A stretch of DNA of 30,862 nt, taken from CAYQPF01 sp964419225 (lineage in GTDB: Bacteria; Cloacimonadota; Cloacimonadia; Cloacimonadales; CAYQPF01). Each line of letters starts with the position of its first letter. The first letter of the stretch is position 1. The notes beneath the pieces were generated by a model that worked only from the letters and a program-made list of their open reading frames with translations, made no database searches and was not told where the DNA came from. This document shows positions 8,093 through 15,737 of the stretch, piece after piece. Where the stretch lies: the NCBI GenBank assembly GCA_964419225.1, contig CAYQPF010000047.1, forward strand, positions 1-30,862. The letters run 5' to 3'. The position numbers and the translations under genes were made by a program.

Positions 8093-8451
8093 AAAAACTT
8101 TTAATCGCGCTTTTATTTGTAACTATTCTTGGATGTAGTAAAGAGTCGCCAGAGACCGATACCAACCCTGTCGTTGGTACATCGTGGGAGGCTCCAGACG
8201 AGATAGCAGAGATAATATATGGCGGGACATGTACTTCCGTTCTGGAATTTTTAACAAGTTCCCAATGCCAGGAAATTGACAAGAAAAACGGGGCGGTACG
8301 ACAGCTTACCTCAGGAACCTATACGTATAGCAATAATAAGGTAACAGTAACCCTTGTTGGAGAGACTGTTTTTACCGGGACTATTTCCGGAAGTGTTATG
8401 ACAACAACAAGAGGGACTCCAACTGGGCCAGTGATATTTACAAAAAAATAA
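8089..8451 (+). CDS. Small lipoprotein of unknown function
   Basis: This 120-residue protein has a classic lipoprotein signal: KK, a hydrophobic stretch, then the lipobox ILGC with Cys16 as the lipidated residue. The mature part is a small beta-rich domain (GTYTYSNNKVTVTLVGETVF and a second strand pair TGTISGSVMTTT), resembling the lipocalin-like or META-like lipoproteins common in Bacteroidetes, with one Cys pair (about Cys45 and Cys57). It is translated in overlap with the TerB_N gene. A lipoprotein expressed from a prophage repressor operon could act in superinfection exclusion by masking a surface receptor; this is inference. Confidence 0.75.
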   Translation: MKKLLIALLFVTILGCSKESPETDTNPVVGTSWEAPDEIAEIIYGGTCTSVLEFLTSSQCQEIDKKNGAVRQLTSGTYTYSNNKVTVTLVGETVFTGTISGSVMTTTRGTPTGPVIFTKK

Positions 8452-8453
8452 TT

Positions 8454-8717
8454 ATGCAAACTCCGGATAGTCAAGAAGTAATCAAACGTTTTTTTGAGGC
8501 TCTTAAATTATTAAAAGAGGGCAAAGTGATTCGTGGGAAACAAACGTTCACTACCAAGTACGGTATAAATCGGTGGAATCTTAACTCTCTTCAAAAAAAC
8601 ATGGCAAGCGATATTTTTCAAGCAGCATGGCTGACTTACCTTGTAAATGATTATGGGATTTCGGCAGAGTGGCTGCTTACCGGTAAGGGTGGTGTATTTG
8701 CTAAAAAAGATAGTTAG
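8454..8717 (+). CDS. Small repressor-like DNA-binding protein
   Basis: This 87-residue protein ends with GISAEWLLTGKGGVFAKK, the signature closing segment of phage CI-type HTH domains, where the phrase normally follows the last helix. The preceding helices are IKRFFEALKLLKEGKVIRGK and IFQAAWLTYLVNDY. There is no catalytic or oligomerisation domain. The start is 2 nt after the lipoprotein stop and the stop is 2 nt before AbiH. It may tune the operon or act as an autoregulator for the defence gene that follows. Confidence 0.65.
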   Translation: MQTPDSQEVIKRFFEALKLLKEGKVIRGKQTFTTKYGINRWNLNSLQKNMASDIFQAAWLTYLVNDYGISAEWLLTGKGGVFAKKDS

Positions 8718-8719
8718 CC

Positions 8720-9811
8720 ATGGTAGAGTTAGTATTAATAGGTAACGGATTTGATCTTGCTCACGGTTTTAAAACAAAGTATTCTGATTTCATTGATTGG
8801 TATATAAGAGCGAGGTATACGTTGTACAAGGAATCTGGAGGGCTAACTAAGGAAGATGATTTAATAATTATTAATAAGTTGGTTGATCCAAAATATTATG
8901 AAGGAATAATCAATTATGATAAGTTGGACTTTACACACAAGCATAACTTTTTTAAAGAAATATTAAATAATCATAGGGATAGCAACTGGGAAGGTATCGA
9001 AAGAGATTATTTTTTATATTTATATAAGACCGTTACCAATACGCATAAATTAACTCCAGGCACTTATGTAAATCCTGACGACTATGACGAAACATTAATA
9101 AATAAAAAAGTTAAGGATCTTAATGCTTGCTTATCAATAATTGAAAAACAACTTATTGAATTTCTAAAGCTAAATACGCCGAAGTATAATAGCAACTTCG
9201 AAGTTAATGATTCAATATCAGGATCTCTTAATCAAATATTCTCTAAATGTGCGAAAGATATTACCCAAAGGAATGTATTGAATCAGACCAGTGATAGCAA
9301 AGTAGTTTTACTAAATTTCAATTATACTAATACGGCAAGTATTTATTTTAGAAATTTCCGAGATTCATTTAACATAGCAAACAATATTTTTTTATTAAAT
9401 ATCCATGGGAATCTTGAAGAAAAAAAATCTATAATTTTTGGTTATGGGGATGAGTCAGATAGAAGATACAGTGAGTTGGAGGAAATTGGCAATAATGATA
9501 TCTTAAGTAATTTTAAATCTTTTGATTATCTTCAAAGTAGAGGGTACTCTACCTTAATAGGGTTATTAGAGAATCAAAAATATAATATCTATATAATGGG
9601 GCATTCTTGTGGCGTTAGCGATAGGGTTTTATTGAAGGAACTTTTTTGCTCAGACAATTGTGAGAAGATTCAAATCTATTATCATGATAGAGGGGAGGGA
9701 AAAAATGACTACAAAGATAAAACAATGAATATTTCGCGAATATTCCCCCTTGACCAGAAAGCAGCAATGAGAAAAAAAATTGTAAATTTTCGTGTCTGTA
9801 AGCCCTTATAA
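8720..9811 (+). CDS. AbiH-family abortive infection protein
   Basis: The N-terminus LVLIGNGFDLAHGFKTKYSD (about 4-23) is the hallmark of the AbiH family (PF14253). Further family features are LLNFNYTNTASIYF near 194-207, INIHGN-like NIHGNLEEKKSIIFGYGDE near 228-246, and IMGHSCGVSDRVLLKELF near 293-310. AbiH was first described on a lactococcal plasmid as a phage-resistance protein; its mechanism is poorly known. The length of 363 residues is normal for the family. It is the last gene of the rightward prophage operon, separated by 2 nt from the previous one, so a lysogen should express it constantly with the repressor. It is richer in A+T than the repressor gene, suggesting separate acquisition. 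Confidence 0.88.
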   Translation: MVELVLIGNGFDLAHGFKTKYSDFIDWYIRARYTLYKESGGLTKEDDLIIINKLVDPKYYEGIINYDKLDFTHKHNFFKEILNNHRDSNWEGIERDYFLYLYKTVTNTHKLTPGTYVNPDDYDETLINKKVKDLNACLSIIEKQLIEFLKLNTPKYNSNFEVNDSISGSLNQIFSKCAKDITQRNVLNQTSDSKVVLLNFNYTNTASIYFRNFRDSFNIANNIFLLNIHGNLEEKKSIIFGYGDESDRRYSELEEIGNNDILSNFKSFDYLQSRGYSTLIGLLENQKYNIYIMGHSCGVSDRVLLKELFCSDNCEKIQIYYHDRGEGKNDYKDKTMNISRIFPLDQKAAMRKKIVNFRVCKPL

Positions 9812-9828
9812 TTAGTCTGAACTCCGTC

Positions 9829-9852
9829 AATCATTCCCCTAATCATTCCCCT
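9829..9852 (+). repeat. Tandem 12-bp direct repeat
   Basis: AATCATTCCCCT occurs twice back to back (9829-9840 and 9841-9852), just after the AbiH stop. It is followed by the 11-nt palindrome TTGTATTACAA (9879-9889). Short direct repeats with a nearby palindromic core are typical of arm and core sites of tyrosine integrases, but no integrase is visible to support this. Confidence 0.4.
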
Positions 9853-10116
9853 GCAAAATAAAAAAACCTCATAACACATTGTATTACAAGGCTTTTCTCT
9901 TTACCATTTGTGATTCGGTTGGGTTGTGAACCTATCACTCTGACAAACTAAATATCAATATGTTACCTTTTCATATTTTCAATAGGTCATGAATTGGTCA
10001 CAGGAATTTTTGTCGTTTTTCCTACGGGTTCAATACCTAAAAGAACGTGTTTTTCTGGGTTCAAAATTACTCTTCTTTTTTGAGTTTCCAAAACTTTTTA
10101 TTCCAGCACTTTATGA

Positions 10117-10169
10117 TTAGTGCAAGGTGCAAGCTATATATATAAATATATACTTGCACCTTGCACTAA
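10117..10169. repeat. Perfect 17-bp inverted repeat with AT-rich loop
   Basis: TTAGTGCAAGGTGCAAG (10117-10133) and its exact reverse complement (10153-10169) flank 19 bases of almost pure A/T, which can themselves pair as TATATAT / ATATATA. Each arm contains a repeated TGCAAG. There is no U-tract on either side, so it is not a typical intrinsic terminator. It could still be a transcript end for two convergent operons, a protein-binding site or an extruded cruciform. Confidence 0.8.
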
Positions 10170-10268
10170 AACAGCTACTATCGATTACAAAGATTACTAT
10201 TTTTAAATGCTCGATTTATATTTACTGCAAACCTCAATATATATCATCTTTTTTTTATGAAGATATAA

Positions 10269-10455
10269 TTATCTAAGAGTTATAATGTCTTCTCTAATAA
10301 TCAATGATATTGCTAATCCTTGGTCTATTAGTCTATCTAAATGCTCAATAAACACGTCTTTGAATTTTCATTGTTCTTCAATTTTTTCCGCTTGGGATCT
10401 GTGTACAATCTCTGTGCTAACTTTTTCATAGATAAAGAGAGTATAAATGGCTCTT
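10269..10455 (-). pseudogene. Possible remnant reading frame after the HNH gene
   Basis: In one minus-strand frame the sequence reads as a plausible protein fragment (AIYTLFIYEKVSTEIVHRSQ..., then after an in-frame TGA at 10368-10370, KFKDVFIEHLDRLIDQGLAI...) up to TAA at 10269-10271. There is no good start and one internal stop. Amino-acid use looks protein-like rather than random, so this may be a decayed end of a small gene. No family recognised. Confidence 0.25.
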
Positions 10456-10459
10456 TTTA

Positions 10460-11146
10460 TTAAATTTCTGGAGTATTGGACGAGGGCTCTGGAAAACACC
10501 AAACCTCAAATCCTTCATAAAAGATCATTACTAATATTTGATCATTTATCGTGCCTTCTATTGGTAAAAAAACATATTTAAAAACAGTGGGGTGACTACC
10601 CTCAAAACTTATTTTAGCAAAATCAATTACTTTTTTAGCATTTTGTATCAATATTCCAAGATCTTCATTCCTATTATCTTTTTGTAATAACCATTCAGTT
10701 CCGATATTTAGTTTTCGTTTCCATATCCTTTTAAATTTATTATAAAATAAAGCATATCCAATTTTACGGATAACCTTATTAATCCTATCTCTATCAATTT
10801 TGATTGATAATTCTTTCCGTGGAGCTCCTTCTCCCTCACTAACCAATACATATTTACTACCCACGGATAAAATTTGTGTAAGAGCGTCACTGTGTTTTAA
10901 GGTCTTAATACAATTATTTATAAAATGAGATTCAGCTACTTTGTTATTACCTATAGAACTGGCAATGATGAGTCTCACATATTCATCATCAATAGAAGTA
11001 TCTTCATTATGTTTTTTACATGAGGGTACTGTTATGGGATTATCTCTTTTTTCTTTAGGGAAAAAAGAACGGGCAGGAGCATGTTCTGTAGAATAATAAG
11101 GAGCTCCGCAAAGGTAACATGTTAAATTCGTTTTACTTGTATTCAT
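10460..11146 (-). CDS. HNH-like Cys/His protein, possible nuclease
   Basis: The N-terminal 60 residues form an HNH-type treble-clef: C10-x-x-C13 (CYLCG), E21-H22 (STEHAPARSFFP), then C43-x-x-x-H-N (PSCKKHNEDTSIDDEY). This pattern is common in uncharacterised bacterial proteins annotated as HNH endonucleases. The catalytic His-Asn arrangement is plausible (H22, H46, N47). The remaining 170 residues show no clear motif, alternating basic helices and strands. It lies 88 nt downstream of the 1107-residue gene on the same strand and could be co-transcribed with it. It probably acts on nucleic acid; a defence role is suggested only by context. Confidence 0.65.
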   Translation of the reverse strand: MNTSKTNLTCYLCGAPYYSTEHAPARSFFPKEKRDNPITVPSCKKHNEDTSIDDEYVRLIIASSIGNNKVAESHFINNCIKTLKHSDALTQILSVGSKYVLVSEGEGAPRKELSIKIDRDRINKVIRKIGYALFYNKFKRIWKRKLNIGTEWLLQKDNRNEDLGILIQNAKKVIDFAKISFEGSHPTVFKYVFLPIEGTINDQILVMIFYEGFEVWCFPEPSSNTPEI

Positions 11147-11234
11147 AATAATGGAATATTAAATTCTAATTACAAAATAATGCTATTAATAAATAGTAAA
11201 TACTTTATTGTATAAAATGAATAAAGATTTTTAA

Positions 11235-14200
11235 TTAATCTTTCTTGTATTTTTTATAAATAGTCCTTAACTCTTGATTCCCTTTTGAAGCATATGCTTC
11301 ACATATCTCATTAGCAGCATCTTTAAATTCATTATCAAAAAGCCATTTTACTTTTTCTTCCATATGGCGATGAGTTGAATGGTTTTTATTATTCCGAATG
11401 AGGATCGAAAGAATTTTTGTTATACGCTCCGGCTTCTGAGGCAAATACAATAATAACTTTTCTATGTAACTGTAAAATCTATGTTCTCCTGGAATGGAAA
11501 CCAGTTTTTCGACAATATCAAGCACCTCATCTGTCAATGGATTATATATTTCTAATAAGAAAAAGGAGTTGTCCGCAAAACTGAAATAAGCCTCAGTTGG
11601 ATTTCCAACGTAATAACCCATGATCTTTTTCCATAATACCTCTATTTTCCCAAAAGGAATAGTTACTTTCTTTTCATTACTAAAACAGACTATAATATCT
11701 AATAATAAATTATTGTCATCTGATCTAATCAACAATTCAATTAAAGGGTCATTGACATCTATCATATCTTTAATGTAAGCAGAGCAAATTCTTATAACCC
11801 CCAATCTTACGAACTCTCTACCAAAAATTTCTTTCTGGGAAAATATATAATCAAAGGCACTACTTTCCCTTAAAAAGAAAAATACTTCATTATCCATTGA
11901 ACGGGTCAGGAGCCATCCTTTGATGGATGCCGAATAGGCAATTATATCCTTTCTACAAAATATATTATCAAGATTTTTATTTACCCAATCAGATTCGACA
12001 TACCGCAAATAACTCAGATGCGATGTCAATCCAAAATAAAAGAAAGGACAGTAAGACCCATCGGATAATTCGTTATCAAGTATAGCTTTTACATTTTCAT
12101 CCAGACCTATATTTTCTGACTTCTCATTACAACGGAATATGTTATATGCATAAATAATCAGATCAGTGGTCAGTAAATATTTGATTGAGTGCAAATAATT
12201 ATGATTGACGGAATCAAACTCCATTTTTTCATCATTACTTTTTCGATGATTTATGGTGCTGATTATTTCACCGGTTATCCCTAACACATCACACGGAATC
12301 ATGTTATTATTTAATAATAACTCAAACAATGATAATATACGTTCAATGATATGAACATATATGTCTTTTTCATCATTCTCTGTATTATAGACAGTCCAAA
12401 ACATCTCGTCCAATACACCTTGGATTACCTGCAATAACTCTGCTGTTATTTGATAAGAGGGGTTTCTTCTAATGTAATTTTCAATAATACCTAGCCAGTC
12501 TTTCTGAAAATCCCTGTCAGCATTTTGTATACCTAAATTATTAAGGAAATATTTATCAGGATTTCTATTTATATCTTCCTGGACTGATGTTGTTAATGGA
12601 TTAAAGTTCCTAAAAGGAAGAACCTTGTTTTCTACTTTTTTATATGATGAATAACAGCTGATACTTTGCCTAAGGTTTTTAACAGTAAAGGTCTCTGTTT
12701 CAGTTGCATCTTCAGTACCATATAACCCATTAAGAAGCATAAAATCTGTATCAGAAACTTCTCGTGGATAGTCTTTATCACATTCTTCTTGAAAAGCAGT
12801 TACCTTATCGTTTTTTAAACTTTTAAAGGCCGCTAGATATTGTTTCTTGGTTTGAGCTTTATTGGAAGGAGTCGCTTCCGGCAAAAACTCAATTATTTCC
12901 AACCAATGCAACATCTTACCCATTTCTTCAGGATTTAATCTAGCTGCATTAAGTTTTAGTATGTGGTATAACTCATAAAATGCGTCTCCTTCGTTAAAAG
13001 GATTGTAATCTAAAGTCCAAAAAGTATCTTTAAGCTCATCATACCGTTTAGCAACCATATAATAGCCCACTCGTTTAATAACGTTATTACTGCTTTTTAA
13101 AAGACATTTTACGATTTTAGCGTAGTGCTCATCGGTGGGTAAATATAGAAGGTAATCTCTGATAGTGAAAACTATGGATGTTATGCCGGAATCGTCAAAC
13201 ATTAGAGTTGTTTCATTTTCCCCAATAAAAGATATATAAGAATTTCGGGTATCTTTGAGTCTGTTCAAAAGATTACGGTATAAAATCTTAAACCCAGTTA
13301 TCCCACATAATCCTACCACATTTTTGATTTTGTCGTTTAAATTTGTATAACCATTCTCAAATAAGTTTGCATCTTCTTTATACCCTTCAATTACATCTCC
13401 GAATAAAGTCATTTGAGATACATCCCGCAAATCATAAGCGAACAACGTTTCAAGGTAAAATAACATATTTCTTTTATCCTCTCTATTTAACAATAAAATT
13501 AGAAAGGTCATTTGGTAATCATAATTCCACCAGCCACCGATACCGTTAGTCGCAAATTCTTTTAAATAATCAAAATGTTTTTTTTCGAGAAACTCACGAG
13601 GCATTTTTTTAATTAACTCATATATATAACTATCAGTAATTCCGTTTCTGTTTCTTTCCCCTTCTATTCTATATGTAGAAATATCGTCGATTATTTGAAC
13701 AATTAACGCCCAGATCTTTGCTTGCTTAGGTGGCGTTAATTCTGCTGTATTCTCTGCAATCCAATTCAAATATATAGGAGCATACCAGCGGTTAAATGAA
13801 ACCTTACCTTCTCCATGATCTATCATTCCGGGATTGTTCTTACCTTTAAATATCCCATTTGTATACAAAGGTTTTAACCACTCAACACTTTTTAAATTAG
13901 TAAAAAAATAATGATTAAAGACTTCCTCTCGGATCATTATATCAATACGTTTAAGTACTTCTTCACTTGGTTTCTCTCTGCTTATTATTTTGTCGAATCT
14001 ATCTTGTAAACTATTATATTTTCCGACGAGTTCAAACAGGACACATTCAAATTGACCCCATATTCTTAATATATCAGAATCATTACGTGGTTTATCATAT
14101 GTGGAATCATCACGGTGTGCGTATTTATTGAACATGATAGCATACTTAATATAGTTTACAGCCAATGATGAACCTACTGAAAGTTCAAAAGCACTTATAA

Positions 14201-14558
14201 TAGATTTTGCATGATTAATTCCTTTAAAAATCTTTTTTTGTGAAAGATTCTTCAAATATTCATATTGGGAGTACTCTTTGCGTAATTCTTCGAATATCGA
14301 ATTAAAAAACTCTTTAACAATCTTATCTTCTTCCAATATAGATGCTTTTTCCTGCTCTTTTTCATCGTCACCTCTTTTAAAATCAGGATCAAGTATTCCC
14401 CTAAGACCTCCGTCAATTTCCCGTAAAATATGCGCTAAAAGGTAAGATTTTATCTCGCAATCAGCCTCTTTCAATTTGATACCTTCCTTAAAAAAAGAAG
14501 CAAGTTCAGGTCGTAAAATCGACAACCCGTCATATATTGATTTCTGTATTGGCGTCAT
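11235..14558 (-). CDS. Very large helical protein of unknown function, 1107 aa
   Basis: I do not recognise this family. The protein is almost entirely helical with no signal peptide or membrane segment and no P-loop, nuclease or protease motif that I can find. A charged N-terminal region with a KEQEKAS stretch (about 60-95) is followed by a segment containing YAHRDDSTYDKPRNDSD near 145-160. The middle and C-terminal parts resemble irregular HEAT/ARM-like helical repeats (for example GWWNYDYQMTFLILLLNRED, VLDIVEKLVSIPGEHRFYSY). Size and build resemble sensor or scaffold subunits of some antiphage proteins. It is AT-rich, divergent from the Hxs operon and upstream of the HNH-like gene. Confidence 0.75.
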   Translation of the reverse strand: MTPIQKSIYDGLSILRPELASFFKEGIKLKEADCEIKSYLLAHILREIDGGLRGILDPDFKRGDDEKEQEKASILEEDKIVKEFFNSIFEELRKEYSQYEYLKNLSQKKIFKGINHAKSIISAFELSVGSSLAVNYIKYAIMFNKYAHRDDSTYDKPRNDSDILRIWGQFECVLFELVGKYNSLQDRFDKIISREKPSEEVLKRIDIMIREEVFNHYFFTNLKSVEWLKPLYTNGIFKGKNNPGMIDHGEGKVSFNRWYAPIYLNWIAENTAELTPPKQAKIWALIVQIIDDISTYRIEGERNRNGITDSYIYELIKKMPREFLEKKHFDYLKEFATNGIGGWWNYDYQMTFLILLLNREDKRNMLFYLETLFAYDLRDVSQMTLFGDVIEGYKEDANLFENGYTNLNDKIKNVVGLCGITGFKILYRNLLNRLKDTRNSYISFIGENETTLMFDDSGITSIVFTIRDYLLYLPTDEHYAKIVKCLLKSSNNVIKRVGYYMVAKRYDELKDTFWTLDYNPFNEGDAFYELYHILKLNAARLNPEEMGKMLHWLEIIEFLPEATPSNKAQTKKQYLAAFKSLKNDKVTAFQEECDKDYPREVSDTDFMLLNGLYGTEDATETETFTVKNLRQSISCYSSYKKVENKVLPFRNFNPLTTSVQEDINRNPDKYFLNNLGIQNADRDFQKDWLGIIENYIRRNPSYQITAELLQVIQGVLDEMFWTVYNTENDEKDIYVHIIERILSLFELLLNNNMIPCDVLGITGEIISTINHRKSNDEKMEFDSVNHNYLHSIKYLLTTDLIIYAYNIFRCNEKSENIGLDENVKAILDNELSDGSYCPFFYFGLTSHLSYLRYVESDWVNKNLDNIFCRKDIIAYSASIKGWLLTRSMDNEVFFFLRESSAFDYIFSQKEIFGREFVRLGVIRICSAYIKDMIDVNDPLIELLIRSDDNNLLLDIIVCFSNEKKVTIPFGKIEVLWKKIMGYYVGNPTEAYFSFADNSFFLLEIYNPLTDEVLDIVEKLVSIPGEHRFYSYIEKLLLYLPQKPERITKILSILIRNNKNHSTHRHMEEKVKWLFDNEFKDAANEICEAYASKGNQELRTIYKKYKKD

Positions 14559-14772
14559 AAAAAATTATGTGCTTTATTTGTTTATTATTGATAAAGATAG
14601 AAATAGTTACATTAAGACACTTATATATATATATTTGTGCGTAAAAAAGATAGATAAAATTGCAAATTCTAGATTCCTACGTAAAAACATGATTTATACG
14701 GTGATTTTTAATAAAAATATTTATCTTTATAGATGTATTTTATAGATATTTAAACAATCAATAAATATTGTT
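14559..14772. promoter_or_regulatory. Divergent intergenic region upstream of the Hxs operon
   Basis: This 214-bp AT-rich stretch must hold promoters for the leftward 1107-residue gene and the rightward Hxs operon. On the plus strand TATATTTG at 14630-14637 fits the -7 element, but I see no good TTTG 19 bases upstream. Directly before the hxsA start codon, AACAAT (14753-14758) and ATTGTT (14767-14772) form an inverted repeat whose 3' arm abuts the ATG, so the start codon could be partly occluded in the mRNA. Confidence 0.35.
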
Positions 14773-15390
14773 ATGGGTACTAAATTTAATAACTTTCTTA
14801 AAGGCATTTTTGTTACATCACTTGCAACATTGACATCAATCGAGACAAATGCCGATAGCAAAACATCTACTAAAGCTTTAGATTTTGGCAATAACGAGAC
14901 AAAATTATCACAAGAAAAATCAAGTAATATTTTAACTAATAAATTATTACTTAAAATGAATAATGATAATTCATATCTTTTAGCAGGACATCGTAGCCAT
15001 AGATCTCATAGCTCTCACAGATCCCATTATTCTAGCTACAGTGGTAATACTACTAGGCCAACAAATTCATCCGTAAATAGCACTTCTACAAGCTCAAGTA
15101 GTTCATATAGAAATACTATAAATATTACTCCAACTGTTAAAATATTTAAATTAGGTGACAGGATATTGAAAAAGGGGATGAAAGGTCAAGACGTAACGGA
15201 ATTGAGAAATCTATTAGTTGAAAAAGAGTATATTAAACTAAAGGAATATGAGGACAAAGTTGCTGTGGGAGAATTAGAATTTACAGATACGATTGAAACC
15301 GCTGTAAAAATATTTCAGCATAACAAAAAATTATCCGGAGATGGTATTGTTGGTAATACAACTATTTATTATTTAAAGAAAATAGAATGA
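14773..15390 (+). CDS. hxsA: His-Xaa-Ser repeat protein HxsA (precursor, PG-binding-like domain)
   Basis: This is the 205-residue putative substrate of the Hxs radical SAM system. Order of parts: a signal-peptide-like N-terminus (Lys4, Lys10, hydrophobic 11-22, possible cleavage after ETNA at 27); a polar linker; five tandem His-Xaa-Ser triplets at 73-87 (HRSHRSHSSHRSHYS); a Ser/Thr/Asn-rich linker (88-120); and a C-terminal peptidoglycan-binding-1-like domain (about 128-203, LKKGMKGQDVTELRNLLVEK ... FQHNKKLSGDGIVGNTT). The repeat and domain layout match the HxsA family known from comparative genomics. The modification made on the repeats is unknown. Its TGA overlaps the hxsD ATG by 4 nt. The export signal is weak and should be tested. 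Confidence 0.9.
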   Translation: MGTKFNNFLKGIFVTSLATLTSIETNADSKTSTKALDFGNNETKLSQEKSSNILTNKLLLKMNNDNSYLLAGHRSHRSHSSHRSHYSSYSGNTTRPTNSSVNSTSTSSSSSYRNTINITPTVKIFKLGDRILKKGMKGQDVTELRNLLVEKEYIKLKEYEDKVAVGELEFTDTIETAVKIFQHNKKLSGDGIVGNTTIYYLKKIE

Positions 15391-15731
15391 TTTCAATATA
15401 TAGAATTAATCCCTATTCAATCTCCTTAACAATCGATTTAAATGTTTTTAATGACCACGTAGTTTCAAAAATGCTATATTGGATTTCAGACTCTTTTTTT
15501 GTTTTTTGGTCAAACGAGTCTGGATTGGCAAAAATTCAACTCGAAAAAAAAGATGGTGTAATCACAAACGAAGAGTTTAAACTTCTTAAAGTGCGATTAA
15601 ATCAGGATTTAATTGACTTTAAGACAAGGGATATTGTTAATCAAGAGACTAAGACTATTCGAGAACTATTATTAGTAAAGGCCTTTGCTACAACAGATGA
15701 GTTCGATGAAGAAAGTCTTTTTCATCATTAG
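15387..15731 (+). CDS. hxsD: His-Xaa-Ser system protein HxsD
   Basis: This small 114-residue protein matches HxsD in size, position and its C-terminal pattern FKTRDIVNQETKTIRELLLV followed by KAFATTDEF. The N-terminal half has three strand-like segments (SISLTIDL, WISDSFFVFWS, GLAKIQLEKK). There is no signal peptide. It may bring the HxsA precursor to the radical SAM enzymes, as RRE/PqqD-like proteins do in RiPP pathways; that is inferred from size and position, since no clear homology to PqqD is visible. The ATG overlaps the hxsA stop, which implies coupled translation. Confidence 0.85.
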   Translation: MISIYRINPYSISLTIDLNVFNDHVVSKMLYWISDSFFVFWSNESGLAKIQLEKKDGVITNEEFKLLKVRLNQDLIDFKTRDIVNQETKTIRELLLVKAFATTDEFDEESLFHH

Positions 15732-15737
15732 TATTCG

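Larger units (their letters stand above)
1..9940. mobile_element. Prophage segment: early and lysogeny region, truncated by window edge
   Basis: Two divergent operons meet at about 6.2-6.3 kb. The leftward one carries recombination genes (RecT-like annealing protein, RecE/Cas4-like nuclease, SNF2 helicase) behind small regulators. The rightward one begins with an S24 repressor. This is the usual early-control layout of a temperate Bacteroidales phage. Structural, packaging and integrase genes are not in the window and would lie left of base 1. The right edge is placed in the non-coding stretch after 9811 because the next genes are on the opposite strand, are more AT-rich and do not look phage-like. 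The exact end was not seen. Confidence 0.75.
9812..10268. other. Non-coding stretch, candidate prophage attachment region
   Basis: No convincing gene lies here. It holds, in order, the tandem 12-bp repeat (9829-9852), the palindrome TTGTATTACAA (9879-9889), a tRNA-arm-like hairpin at 9910-9938 (GTGAT / ATCAC and GGTT / AACC pairs, 8-nt loop), and the long inverted repeat at 10117-10169. It separates convergent genes: the prophage operon arriving from the left and the HNH protein from the right. The hairpin does not fold as a full tRNA. Confidence 0.4.

Noticed and set aside
9910..9938. tRNA fragment
   Set aside because: GGTT/AACC and GTGAT/ATCAC pairs recall a tRNA T-arm and acceptor, but the T-loop is wrong and no D-arm or anticodon arm fits on either strand.
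10117..10169. Intrinsic terminator
   Set aside because: The stem is strong, but the loop is 19 nt long and no T run follows on either strand.
14476..14745. Plus-strand frame of 89 codons before hxsA
   Set aside because: It begins inside the 1107-residue gene and continues into the AT-rich promoter region; the translation is low complexity and has no motif.
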